DNA of 64,000 bases from Bursaphelenchus xylophilus (taxonomy: Eukaryota; Nematoda; Chromadorea; Rhabditida; Aphelenchoididae). Below the pieces are notes generated by a model. That model did no database searches. It was not told where the DNA came from and was given only the letters and a program-made list of their open reading frames with translations. Shown piece by piece: positions 11,191 to 22,100 of the stretch (its first letter is position 1; each line of letters opens with the position of its first letter). The DNA is taken from positions 7,812,001 through 7,876,000 of the forward strand of contig CAJFCV020000004.1 in assembly GCA_904066235.2 (NCBI GenBank), written 5' to 3'. A program made the position numbers and the translations under genes.

Positions 11191-12371
11191 TTAGGTTGTC
11201 CAACAAATAATGACCCTCTTCGAAAAATTTATTTTTTCGGCAAAATTTACCGTAATAACTGCGATCTATTTAATCAAAATAATTATCATGCGCTTTATCA
11301 CGCTTGTTACAACGTGCCAAAAAATTTTTTATGTCTGTAGCTTTGTAATCCCGGCTTCTGGAGCCGATGAAACTTTTGAAGGCCTTTTCAAGGGCGTCTT
11401 GATTGTCGAATTCCCTACCACTGGTGAAACGTGCTAGATTCTTGAACTGATGGTAATGATAATACGCCAGCTTTGACAAATAGGCTGGACGAGGGACAGT
11501 CTCGGATCTTTATTAAATCGGCTTCTGGGGGGTCATCTTTCAAACTAGAGGTTCCGTGTAGCCGCTAAGAAATTTTGGACTTCTGCGGCGCATCGTTGAA
11601 GACAGACGCTGCCACAAACTGTCTATCTGGATACAGTAGGGGATGGTATCTACAATTTGGCCAGGTTTCAAGAAGCTGTATTGTACTATTCCCATGCTGC
11701 ACCATCAAGAGCTAGTCATCACCTTGTTTTGGGGGGAGTCGGCTTTGACAAGTGCCGCAGTGATACCCTCGGAGGACGATTCGATCCAGAAAACGGCACG
11801 CAAACGCGGGAAATGTAATGCTTCCACTCTTTGCTTTGATCCAATAACATGGGGAAAAGTTGCCGAGCATTGTTTGAATTCCATCGACATTGAATGGTTA
11901 ACCGCCGATTATTTCAACAGCCAGACGATGTCAGAGACGCGTTGGATGTTGATTCTAGGATGTTCGTCAACCGACGACCTCAGGGAAGATTGATAAAGTT
12001 CGAATTCCGTACTTTATCTTTGGGTCCCTTGCCGTCAAATCGTAACATTTAAATCCATCGTTTCACCGTGTTCAGACTCAGAACACATTAGTCGAACATA
12101 GCGTTGATACTTTGCCTAGCTTGTGAAACTTTCGCATCCTGTTTTTGCCCGTAAAAGATGACAGCGCGAACCGACTTTTTTTTGATAATTTTCGATTAGG
12201 GCTAAATTACTGTAATTTGGTCCCAATATGACAAACGATACATCAAACGAAAGCCTGAAATCTCAGCTTAAAAATGTTATAATATTTCGAAATTCCATCA
12301 TCGCTTGCCTTTTTTAGAGGCTTTAAACTTTGCCCCTCTCACAGAGGGTCATTATTTGTTGGACGACCTAA
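11191..12371 (-). mobile_element. Degenerate mariner-family transposon, 1181 bp
   Basis: The element starts TTAGGTTGTCCAACAAATAA and ends in its inverted complement. The 29-bp terminal inverted repeats (11191-11219 and 12343-12371) differ at one position. Both sides are flanked by TA (11189-11190, 12372-12373), the target duplication of Tc1/mariner elements. Decayed transposase lies on the minus strand. Near 11890-11600, KVMTSS then an in-frame stop then WCSMGIVQYSFLKPGQ matches the mariner KVM..WWD..G...LL.PG block. At 11479-11270, YYHYHQF...FKSFIGSRS...NYFD matches the C-terminal end of mariner transposases. Stops and frameshifts show it cannot move on its own. Near-perfect ends beside a decayed reading frame suggest relatively recent insertion of an already defective copy, or drift after loss of function. 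Confidence 0.88.
11270..11890 (-). pseudogene. Mariner transposase remnant
   Basis: The minus strand carries two recognisable blocks of mariner transposase: the middle of the DDD catalytic domain (about 11890-11600, interrupted by a stop near 11703) and the C-terminal domain (11479-11270). The block between them, which should hold the third catalytic Asp region, is broken by frameshifts around 11480-11600. The N-terminal DNA-binding half, expected between 11890 and 12340, is not readable in one frame. Confidence 0.75.
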
Positions 12372-12373
12372 TA

Positions 12374-13345
12374 CATGAGTATTTTGGAAGAAAACGTTGT
12401 AAATTGAATGCACAACTTTACAACTCTTTCAATTATTGCAAATTCAAGGCTTTGACATTTATCGTGCACTAGGAACTTGCAAAAATATAATAGAAAAAGC
12501 TTTTTCTTCAACCAAATTTGCTTATGTGCAGCCCAGCCTCAAAGCATTAATATCTCATCTACAAAGCGTTACAGTATGACTTCTAATTTCTGGCGCTGAC
12601 ATTCTCACATACAACGGTAACGTTCTAAAACTTTCTCTAACCTAAAAGATGCGTCTTTTTTGTACTTTCCCAATATCCGTACTTTATTTGCTCTCAAAGT
12701 ATTTACGCTCCGTTTTCATGATTCCAATTCATTGTATTTCTGCTTGCTCTACATATATTGTCTTCTCCACATGAAATTAAAAACATGCATCAAGAAAATG
12801 TTCTCCGACGTAAAAGATCAGACATAAGTTACTGTCCAACCGCAAAAAGGAATGATGATGCCGACGTCTTGATTTACGTAGGGTATTATTAAAATTGAAT
12901 AGATTTCTATTCAATTGTCCGCTAAAGGTAATCCGGCTTTGGATTTCAACAGAAGACGTTCTATAGTTATACTTGCCTTTTAACCGAAGGCTCTTTGCCG
13001 CATCGGTGGTATTTGTTCGGAGGTTGCGTCTGTTCGCGTATACGGTAGGGAAGGAGGTATTACGCGATGAAATTACGATACGTTGACTCTAGGGTTGATA
13101 TCCGATGTCTAGATTTGAATAATTTGTTCTTATCTAGTAAAACGTGAAATGTCTTCATATTTTTTCTTTGATATCGCTGAAAAGACTGCATAATGGAGGA
13201 TAAAATTTTTGTATGCTTATTGTTAGCAGAATAATTAGACTTTAGTACACAAATAATTATAATCCTTTATTCTTCTTCAATCTACCTCCGAACACTTGCC
13301 TGGATGGGTTTCTGTACTATATCCTGGGATTTTTTTATACGTGAT
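12374..13345. other. Intergenic, no gene seen
   Basis: No supported coding exon. A perfect hairpin with 10-bp arms ATTGAATAGA/TCTATTCAAT separated by TT lies at 12894-12915. Confidence 0.45.
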
Positions 13346-13594
13346 GGACCTGATCCAGTGGCAAAAAACGTACCATTTTGCATCCGGCAAGTATCAAAAA
13401 TGTGGCAAAATGCTTCCCTCTCCAAGTGAAAAAACTTCGTTTTGAAGAGTGCGCGCGTGCGCCCTTTCCCTCACAAAAAGAGTAGACGAGCTTTTGAAAT
13501 CGTAGTTTTTTCACTTGGAGAGGAAAGCACTTTGCCACATTTTTGATTCCTCCCGGATACAAAATCGTACTTTTTTTGCCACTGGATCAGTTCC
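13346..13594. mobile_element. Foldback MITE-like element, about 245 bp
   Basis: Two arms of about 90 bp are imperfect inverted copies: CTGATCCAGTGGCAAAAAA at 13350 and its complement ending at 13590, then matching CATTTTTGA, TTTGCCAC and CTCCAAGTGAAAAAAC blocks. The central loop (about 13442-13505) contains a GCGCGCGTGCGC stretch. No long coding capacity is present. The 75-codon minus ORF across it is an artefact of the palindrome. Target duplications are not clear. The structure fits a nonautonomous DNA transposon or a self-priming foldback repeat. Confidence 0.8.
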
Positions 13595-14411
13595 CCCACT
13601 CTAAAGAGTTTAAGAATGTAAGATGTTCAAGATTTGGTTAATTTCGCAATATTGTCGTTTCTATGTATTTCTAACAATAGATTTTCTTTTAGTTCTACTT
13701 AAATACAGCAACAGTCATCGAGATACTTGGCTATCCATGTGGACGAGTTAGCCACTAGCCATTGTGCTTGGCTAGCGATTTTCCATGAAAAAGGACGGCT
13801 TTTTGCGACCGTATTTATAATTGGTCTTTTTGGGTCATAGTCGTAGTTATGTTACAATCGCCTACATACAAATATGTTACGTTTCAAGTGCAGATGTGAC
13901 TTGAAGCGGTTTGCTTTTTCAATTATTGAATGTCATTGGCAGTGTTGGAAATACCAGAAATATGATTGGGTTAATTTGATTAGCCCTTTTTTACGTCTGG
14001 CTTTTAGTGTTTTGTAAACTATTATATTTATTAAAGCAATATTGGGACTGTGGTAATATTTAAAACTTTTTACATTCATCACGTTCTTCTTTGCAAGTTT
14101 CTAAAAGCCTGCCCAGCCGAAAGATAGCCCTTGTCAGAGGGGCCACTACCCTTCTGACAATGCTGATTGGAAAATGTCTTTTTTTTGGCAGAAATTTTGT
14201 CAACAAACACTTTGAATTTTCTGATCTTATCCTCAGTATCTGAGGGAGCTCATCCACCTTACAATTGATGTCCATAGAGTTTATTGAAAAATTCAAGCTA
14301 GATTTTGGGAACTAATTATGAAATCTCCGCGCGCTCTATGAAACACTCTATTTCATACCTAAAAAATTGACCTTGCATTGTTGTTTTTCTTTCACACATC
14401 TAACAATAAAA
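13595..14411. other. Intergenic, likely promoter side of the SRT gene
   Basis: No coding exon is supported. AT-rich sequence leads into the pyrimidine-rich acceptor before the SRT start codon, so regulatory sequence for that gene should lie here. Confidence 0.4.
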
Positions 14412-14427
14412 CTTTCCTTCTCTCTAG
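14412..14427 (+). promoter_or_regulatory. Probable spliced-leader trans-splice acceptor
   Basis: A pyrimidine run ending TCTCTCTAG stands one base before the ATG of the SRT receptor. No upstream coding exon in a matching phase is visible. In nematodes an acceptor directly before the start codon is typical of SL trans-splicing. A cis-spliced noncoding 5' exon is the alternative. Confidence 0.45.
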
Positions 14428-14428
14428 G

Positions 14429-16034
14429 ATGAACCGTTATTGGTTTGAGCCGGAAGCCTATGGCCGTCTCTATAACTGCTCCCGATTTACTTCGGAGGAA
14501 TGGCATGGCTTCGGGATTCCTGATAAGGTAATTGGAGCAACCTATGTCTCCATTGGTCTGATGTACGAAGTCCTCTACTTTCCCTGTTTGTACACAATGA
14601 GCGGAAAAAGGTTTCTGCGACTCTCTTGCTACAAAATTATGTTTTATCTCGGTAAGTTTTCATTTTCATATTTGCTGACCTTTTGGTAAATTTGCATTGA
14701 TGAGATGATTTTTAGGACTGATTGATGTGGCCTGCATATTCATAAATTCGATTATCGACGGTTTCTTTGCTTGGCACGGAAATGTTTTCTGCGATTATCC
14801 GGACCTCATGTACATCTCGGGTGCGATATCGACGGGTGAGTATTTTTTTGGTTGAATTAACTTCAAACATAGTCCAAACTTATGCTGTAGCTTTTGCAAA
14901 AAATTTATATACCACGTAGTTAAAGTTTTTAGGGCTTTGGTGCTCTGCTTGTATGGCTTGCATGATGTTGGCGATGAATCGGGTTTGCGATTTGATAAAG
15001 CCGGAATGGATGGAGGTTCTTTTTGGCGGCTCCCGAACGTACTTTTGGCTCTTGGCTCCAACAGCGTATGGTCTTTACTTCATAATATTCACTCCTCCAC
15101 TCATATTCTCTTCAATTTATGACGGGGCCTTTTTTGATCCGTTTGTTGGAACTCCGACGACAGATAAGGAAATTGTAAGTATGACGTCATTAGATGACTA
15201 TATTTTGATGACTTGCCTTAAGTGAATATTCGTCATTACTAATTTTTGTACTGATGACTTGTTTTAGTACACAAGTTGGCCACATACCATCAATAATATG
15301 GTTGTAATCGCCGTTCTGGTAACAGCTTACAGTTGTGTCTGTGTGGTGGTGCTAATGAAGAGTCGACTTCTGAATTCGGGTACAAACGCCTCAAGGAATA
15401 CAATGAGTGGAATGCAAAGAACTGTAAGTGTCTTTAAACGGCCATTAACTCAATTATTTTGTTATAAAATCTAAATGAATACAAAAATAAGTGCGTATTT
15501 TAGATTGTGGCTCAGGCGACAATGATTTGTATGCTGATCCTGGTTGCTGCCACCGTATACGTGAGGATGCAGTTTTTCGAAACAGCAGGGTATATGGTAG
15601 TGGTGGGACAGATCACATGGCAGTCAAGTCATGGTAAGGCTTTTTGAAAATGCGACTAAACTCGAAGCAAGAAATAGCTCTTGCATTACTAACATCCCGT
15701 TTAGGACTTGCAAAGATATCGACAGAATTATGTAGATATCCAACGACCTACACGTTTGGTGTAGACACCCATAAATTATCACGTATTCCGACCGCATCTC
15801 AGCTAGTTCTCCATTTATGTATATATGAGACAGGAGAGACCAAAACCTTTGTTTTCAGGTGGAGCTGTGTTCATCTACTTATTCCTCAACAAGACCATGA
15901 GAAATGAGATCCGTCGTGAGTTCTGCTGCACAAAATCTCATCAAATCTCATCGACGACAAATCAAAAGCACCGTACACACACAACATCGAACATGTCCAG
16001 TAATCGAGACAGTCACGGAGAAATGATGTATTAA
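14429..16034 (+). CDS. Serpentine receptor class T (SRT) chemoreceptor
   Basis: Six exons: 14429-14651, 14716-14835, 14933-15174, 15268-15423, 15504-15633 and 15859-16034. All junctions use GT-AG and the phases fit, giving 348 aa. The N-terminal YWFEPEAYGRLYNCS and IPDKVIGATYVSIGLMYEVLYFPCL (TM1, about residues 34-55) are characteristic of the nematode Srt family. Seven hydrophobic segments follow, including ACMACMMLAMNRVCDL (end of TM3) and ATMICMLILVAATVYV (TM6). The last exon gives the TM7 end, YLFLNKTMRNEIRREF, and a hydrophilic Ser/Thr tail. SRT proteins are orphan chemosensory GPCRs, thought to sit in sensory cilia and bind environmental molecules (family knowledge). The start was chosen at ATG 14429, right after an acceptor-like TCTCTCTAG. 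An in-frame upstream Met at 14378 is less likely. Ligand unknown. Confidence 0.9.
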
Positions 16035-16133
16035 GCCTGAGGGCACAGAAGTCCTGGGTGTGGTGTAAAAATTCAATGACTTTCATGGGAACATACTGTA
16101 TACTGCAGTTGCATTTGGCAATAACTAACACTA

Positions 16134-16139
16134 AATAAA
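16134..16139 (+). terminator. Poly(A) signal of the SRT gene
   Basis: AATAAA lies 100 nt after the SRT stop codon, the first canonical signal on this strand. Confidence 0.55.
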
Positions 16140-19100
16140 AAACAATAATTTTTTTATTACTTGGATTCTCACGTCTAATCGTTGTAATAGTCGAACATTT
16201 TTTATATTCATTCACTTTACACTTGGGCAAGTACGATCTAAAAGTGCATTTGGAGGAGTTTCTTTTAAACAATCGTGTAACGGAGACGTTTCGAATGTGC
16301 CTAAGGGCATTTGGTGTATTATTTGTTTGAAAAAATTTACTGTAAAGACACGTTTCCTTTTGACGGATGGATGACGTATGATGGCACGCTTAATAACAAT
16401 TACTCGTGAATTTTACAAGATATAATTTTTGGTTTTATTTTTGCTTGTATTTTGCATGCGTGGTCGAGGTATGTTGCAATGGTGTGTTAGAGAGTACGGA
16501 AAATGAGAGAGAGGACACAAAAAAAAAAAAAATTATTTTTTTTCGATTTTTTATGTGGATAAAATTATTCTGTAGAAAAGAGGCAGCAAATGTACTACTG
16601 CTTGTACTTTTTCCCTGTGTTTCTAAAATCCCCTAACTTTATTAATCATCCAAAAGTTCCCCTTCCTCTAAACATAATTGTAAAGAAATCAAAAAACATC
16701 ACACGAAAGATATTAGCAGCGTTTTCCTCCTGTTTTTTGTCATGTTTTGAGGGTGGTCTTTGACCACGGAAGCATTATTAAGAGGAAATCTTGGCTCATT
16801 TAATGCGTTGGACTATAGATTTCTATATTGTGTTTCTGCTATACACAATCTTCTTATCCGGCTAAAATATTTTCCTGTGAATGGTTCGTCTTCCACGTCA
16901 ACCAAGCACACCCACAATGACTTACAGTAGGCACTTTTTGCAAATAGTACAATAATTTCGCTGCAAGATTTTTTTTGGAATTTTAATGGAAGTTAATAGA
17001 TAGCAATATCGCCGCAGACCGTCTGAGCTTTTGATCGTAACATTGTAATTGATTATGGTCTTCCGCTTTGAAGCTCCGATTGATTTTAAGAAAATTCTAC
17101 AGTTTTTTTGCAAGGGTTTACACTACGGTCTTGGCGGTTTACATCAAGCATTTTGATGATGAATGATAGTGCAAATTGCGACTAGCAAGGGGAATGCTTA
17201 AGTGTGACGCATACATCTTCATGATTGTTGGTACAAACTTTGAACATTTTCGCTATGTGACGTCCCTATCATGCAATTCACAGGAATAATCAATATATTT
17301 AGCCTAAAAGTAAATCACAATTCGACATTCCTTAGCAAGTACATATAGTATGTCTATGAATAATTCAGGCCTTATTTCTAACGAGGAATTGTCAAGATAT
17401 AGCTGAAACCATTTCCTCTTGTGATCTCATAGCTCCTAAAAAGTGTTCTGACAGTTTTATGCTTTGCTCAGAAATTCAACTTCCATTTTTGTTATTTTTT
17501 AAATTTTGATTAATTAACTGATCATCTCATTTTTAGTCACAACTTTTAACGGAATGATCTCAACTTTGTTACGAGATACGTCCGACCTTTCGTTGACGAT
17601 TTTTTTTTAACCTGTAAAAGGAAGTAAAACCCCCATGCTTTACAATAACCTTGACCTTTTCTCAATCTTTACTTTCTGTAAACTATAACTGTAGCCAGTC
17701 AGTGTTATCGATAGTTTCTTCTTTAGAAGGTTGTAGTTTGAAAATGGTTACAGGAACGTTGTTCAGAGCAAGAAAACAAGGAATATCGGCAACATAAAAG
17801 TTTTGGAGACAGACAAAGTTTTTTTTGAAATTGTGGCACTGCAGTAGAAGCGGTCAAAATTGGGTATCCAAATTCAATATGAGAAGATATTGCAAAAGAT
17901 TTTGATGCTTTTATAAAGCCAAAGGCAGTTGTTGAGTGTCTTCGATGCGACTGCAAAGGGCAGGACAGTTCATACGCACATTATGTTCCACGTAAAAATC
18001 ACTGTGATCAATTTCACATAGTGTGTGGTCAGAGAGACTTCAAAAGTCATTTTTAATACTCAGACTTTGAATTACTGTCATTCGCAGACTTTTTACACAA
18101 CTTCCGTGTGGTCCCGATGATTTACAGAAAACGTAGACAAATCGGCAGACATTTTCTTACCGTGTAACCAACGACCTGACGCGATCATAAATGATGATGT
18201 GACAGTAGTTAAAGTACTGGCGGTATTTTTGGATTTCTTGGAAAAAACATTGACCTTTTGAAGTAAGTGGTAAAAAAGTTTGTTCCTGGAAAGTAACAGA
18301 GGCCCTTTGCTCACAGATTCCATTGCAAATTGAGTTTTACAAAGATCGTCACTTATCACACATCAAAGTTCCTGGCCAACGGTTAAGCTGTATTAATGTT
18401 TCTGATGATAATAGATCCATTAATTTAAATAATTGTTCATTATTTGTCCATGAAACGTGGACTTTACAATAACCTAGTTTTGCTGTAAACAAGGATTTTA
18501 ATACGTTTGATTTTTAATGTCATATTTTTGTCTACCTCCTTTTGATTGCTTCCAAAAATACAATATCCAAAGGGAAGCTTTAGCGATGAATAACATGGTT
18601 TTAGGGGTTTTCAAACCTTTTGTTCTGGTTTTTAATACCAGCGCTTGGAAAGATTGTTTTCTACAGAAGGAGCATAAACTTTTAGTACTTCATGAACATC
18701 AGCCACAGTTGTATATTGTTTGCTGCAACAAGTATATATGCACATATTCGGCCATTTTCTTCATTACATTGAGTTGATATTTTCAGTTTTTCCAAATTTG
18801 AAAGTTTCAATTTCGCTCCATTTTTTGATATGAGGATTAGTCGGCCGGTTTCTTCCTGTCCTTATCATTTTTCCAGAGCTTAGAGGTCTTAGGAATCATT
18901 TCCTAAGGGATCAACGATATTGACATAGGTGATTAGGCATCTCGTGTTTGCTCAATGTTGCATTGAAAGCTTTTTTTAAGCGACTCGAGTCCATAATGAT
19001 CAGATTCTTGGGTCCCTTTTACGGTATTAAAAATAGTGATTAAGATTTCGAAAGATTCTTGGAGCAAAGAAACGTTTTGGACTCAGATAATCTATAAAAC

Positions 19101-22100
19101 TAAAAATTCTCGGAGGTAAGCTGAGCGGATTTATGTCATTAAAATTTATTTCGTTGACAAAAGTGGTTGTTCTTTGAATCTTAAGGAATTTTTAAATAAA
19201 TTACATAATGTAAGCCCGCAACATGAACAGTTAGCAACTTCCATGTCGATGGGAGTTTTCTTTTTTAAAAGTTAAAACTTGCAATGTAACTTAGTAATAT
19301 GATGGCTGCCAGTGAAAATAATAAGTAAAAAAAATTACAGACGAGTAAATCAAGGCAAGTATACTTTGACTTGGTATGTACGGACTTCAATTTTTTGGCA
19401 AGGTTGCGCTATAAGAAAGTTTTTGAGACTTAATATCAAAGATTTTCAAGGGCGTTCGGCGAAGATGTGTCTTCGGTTCCCAAGGAAAGAGTAGACTTTA
19501 AGCAAGCCGTCGCTCATCTATTTTATCCTCGTAATTCTCAAATTTTTTACCTTTGCGCTTTAGAAAAATGTTTCTAGTCAGGGCATAGAGCTTGGGATTA
19601 TTACGTCGCTTCAAGAAATTTGCCGTCGTCCTAAAGACTTTCACAAAAGCACAGAAAAGAAACTTTCATTCCACCGTACACCGCTCTAAAAAACTACCGT
19701 TGCCAACTCGGGATTCAACGACGCCAATAATTAAAACTCGGGCCACTAAAATTACTACCCTTTTCTATAAAAATAGAATTAAATTTTCGAGAGCTGGATT
19801 TTCGCAAAAATTGGTTTGCACTTTTAGCTGAAGGACCTAGAAATTCCGAAGGATATTTGTTTTAGCGGCGCTGAATTTCTTGAATATATTATTCAGATGA
19901 TTTTTGAGACGTTATCTTTTATTAAAATCGGGGGAGTTATTTTTTTAAATTTTAGATTTCTTGTCTTATTTTTATTGTGTACAGTAACCCGCTGTTGAAA
20001 AAATAAACTTTATGTAATGAGATTTGTCGAAAATTTTTAATTTCATATTTGCACTTTTCTTTCAAAATTTTTGCAAATTACATTTTTGTTTTCAATAACC
20101 GCCGTTTTCGCGTGCCCAAATACGGAATTCTTGGAGTCTGCCTAATTCGAGGTTTCTTTTTGGTTTAATCATTGGTCGGCCAATCCGAGCCCTCAGGTGG
20201 CGAATCTGGTTTGGCGCGTAATTATTGGCTAATTAACGAGTGCAGGTGAATGAACCGTTTGCGGAAAAGAAGGCGCTCTAATCTCCATACGGAAAAAAGG
20301 AATGATTTTTGAATTGCAGGTGCAAATCTAAAAACTTTAATTATTCCAAAGAAGGCTGAGAAGTTTCTGCAGTCTGGGAGTGTCGTTGAACATCTCGACC
20401 TCGTATTTAAATCTCTAGAAGACAAAAACAGTTATTGTCATGTATCCTAGCTACTCTGCAACCAATTCCCGTGCAATGGAACCTGCTTATGACAAAAAAA
20501 TCAAGTTTTAGGTCAAAACGAATCTGCGCGCCACAAAATCCTTCTAAATTTATTTGTTTGTTGCGATGGCACAGTGGTTTATCATTAGATTTCGTCGTCT
20601 CGTCTCTATTCACGTATATTCTTCTTTCGCTACTTCTTGTAGTATCCGTTTGGCATGGCCATTCAATATCTTGGCTGCTCCAAGGTCAAACAAAAATTTT
20701 CAGCATTGACCAAAAGCCTCTGCACATGCATTCAAAATTAAAAAAAACGGCCTGACTATTGCACATAATTTGAGAAACTGCTCGTTTTTGCTACGCTCTG
20801 TGTTTTCTTGATCCTCAAATTATCAGTTTTCCTCCGTTCGCTTATTGCTTTCATGCCTCATTTTTATGGATTAAATTTCCCCATCCTAGAGCCATAAACA
20901 AAATGCAAACGCAGTTGTTCCTTTCGTGACATCTCACGCCATAATTTTTCACGTAATGTTCTTTTTTTACCCTCTGTTATTAACCAGGAACCTCTCACTC
21001 ACTTCGATTGTAAATTTGCATGACTTTTGAGGGGTTCCCCTTTATCAGACAAATTTTTTGGAACTTTCGAGTCCATAAATGGGAAACGCCAATCGGCAGT
21101 ACCATTCGGCGTCCAATTCCGTCTCGAAAATTGCGTCTTTCCGATCTGATAAAAGTCCAGAGAGAATGGCAATAAACCATTTTTTGTGTCTGATAATTCC
21201 CCGACCCTTCTTTTTCCATTTTTTGGCCCAAGAAAGCGACAAAAAGACTGTAAAGAGATCAGAGTCCGGGCTTACCGTAGACTGGCACTTTCAGTTCCGT
21301 GTCGTGACGACTCAAGAACTGCAGAAAAAAGTTGTTGGGAATTAATGAGTTGGCGACTCAGAACGGCTTCTAAGAGTTGGCCTTCAACTTGTTGCGGACG
21401 AAAAAATGGAAACAGACGAAGAATGGGTGTAATAATTGCAGAGGATGGGGACAAAAAAGGGAGTAGACGGTTATCGAGGGGTCAAAGGCTGAACAAATTT
21501 TGATTAATCGCCTAAAAATCGATGAGTTTTTAGGCTACGCTATAAAACGAAATCACTTTGAACGAATATTAAGGGATGAAAGATTACAGAATTTGCGGTG
21601 GAACCTCTATCCAGCTATCATGCGACAAAGAACCTCTATAGCGAACAGCTTCACAAGAGGCAATTTCTGGCCAAGACTAATATCAGTGCAATGAAAACGC
21701 TTCACTCAGAGTAAATGTTTTTGCGGTTCAATATCTGACTGCAATAACATTTCAAACCTTTTTTGTATATTTAGGTCAATATCTGTAAAATTAGGAGTCT
21801 CAAGTTAAATATTGCATAAAAGTCTAATTTTCATTCAGCTCTCCAAAAAATCTTTTCAAAGGTTAATCTAACAACTAGTTCTTTTTGAATTCGCCAATGA
21901 TTTCCATGATTCAAAGTGTAACCTCTCCTGAGGCACTTAAGAACATTTGTGATGACTGTGAGAGAGATAGAGAGAGCTGTGTTCATCTTTTCATCTTTCC
22001 TCTTTGCTAAAGATAAACTGCAAATGCAGCAGAAATACCCTTGTCTGTTGATGTCTCGTAAAAAGTATAGTGAAAAAGTCACGCCATCCACCCATGAATA

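Noticed and set aside
11643..11993. 116-codon plus ORF inside the mariner
   Set aside because: It is antisense to the recognisable transposase remnant.
13335..13562. 75-codon minus ORF
   Set aside because: It spans the foldback element and its two halves mirror each other, as expected from the inverted arms.
20435..21503. Cluster of overlapping ORFs in a GC-richer island
   Set aside because: No frame has domain-like content, introns in phase or a convincing start; several frames are open on both strands.
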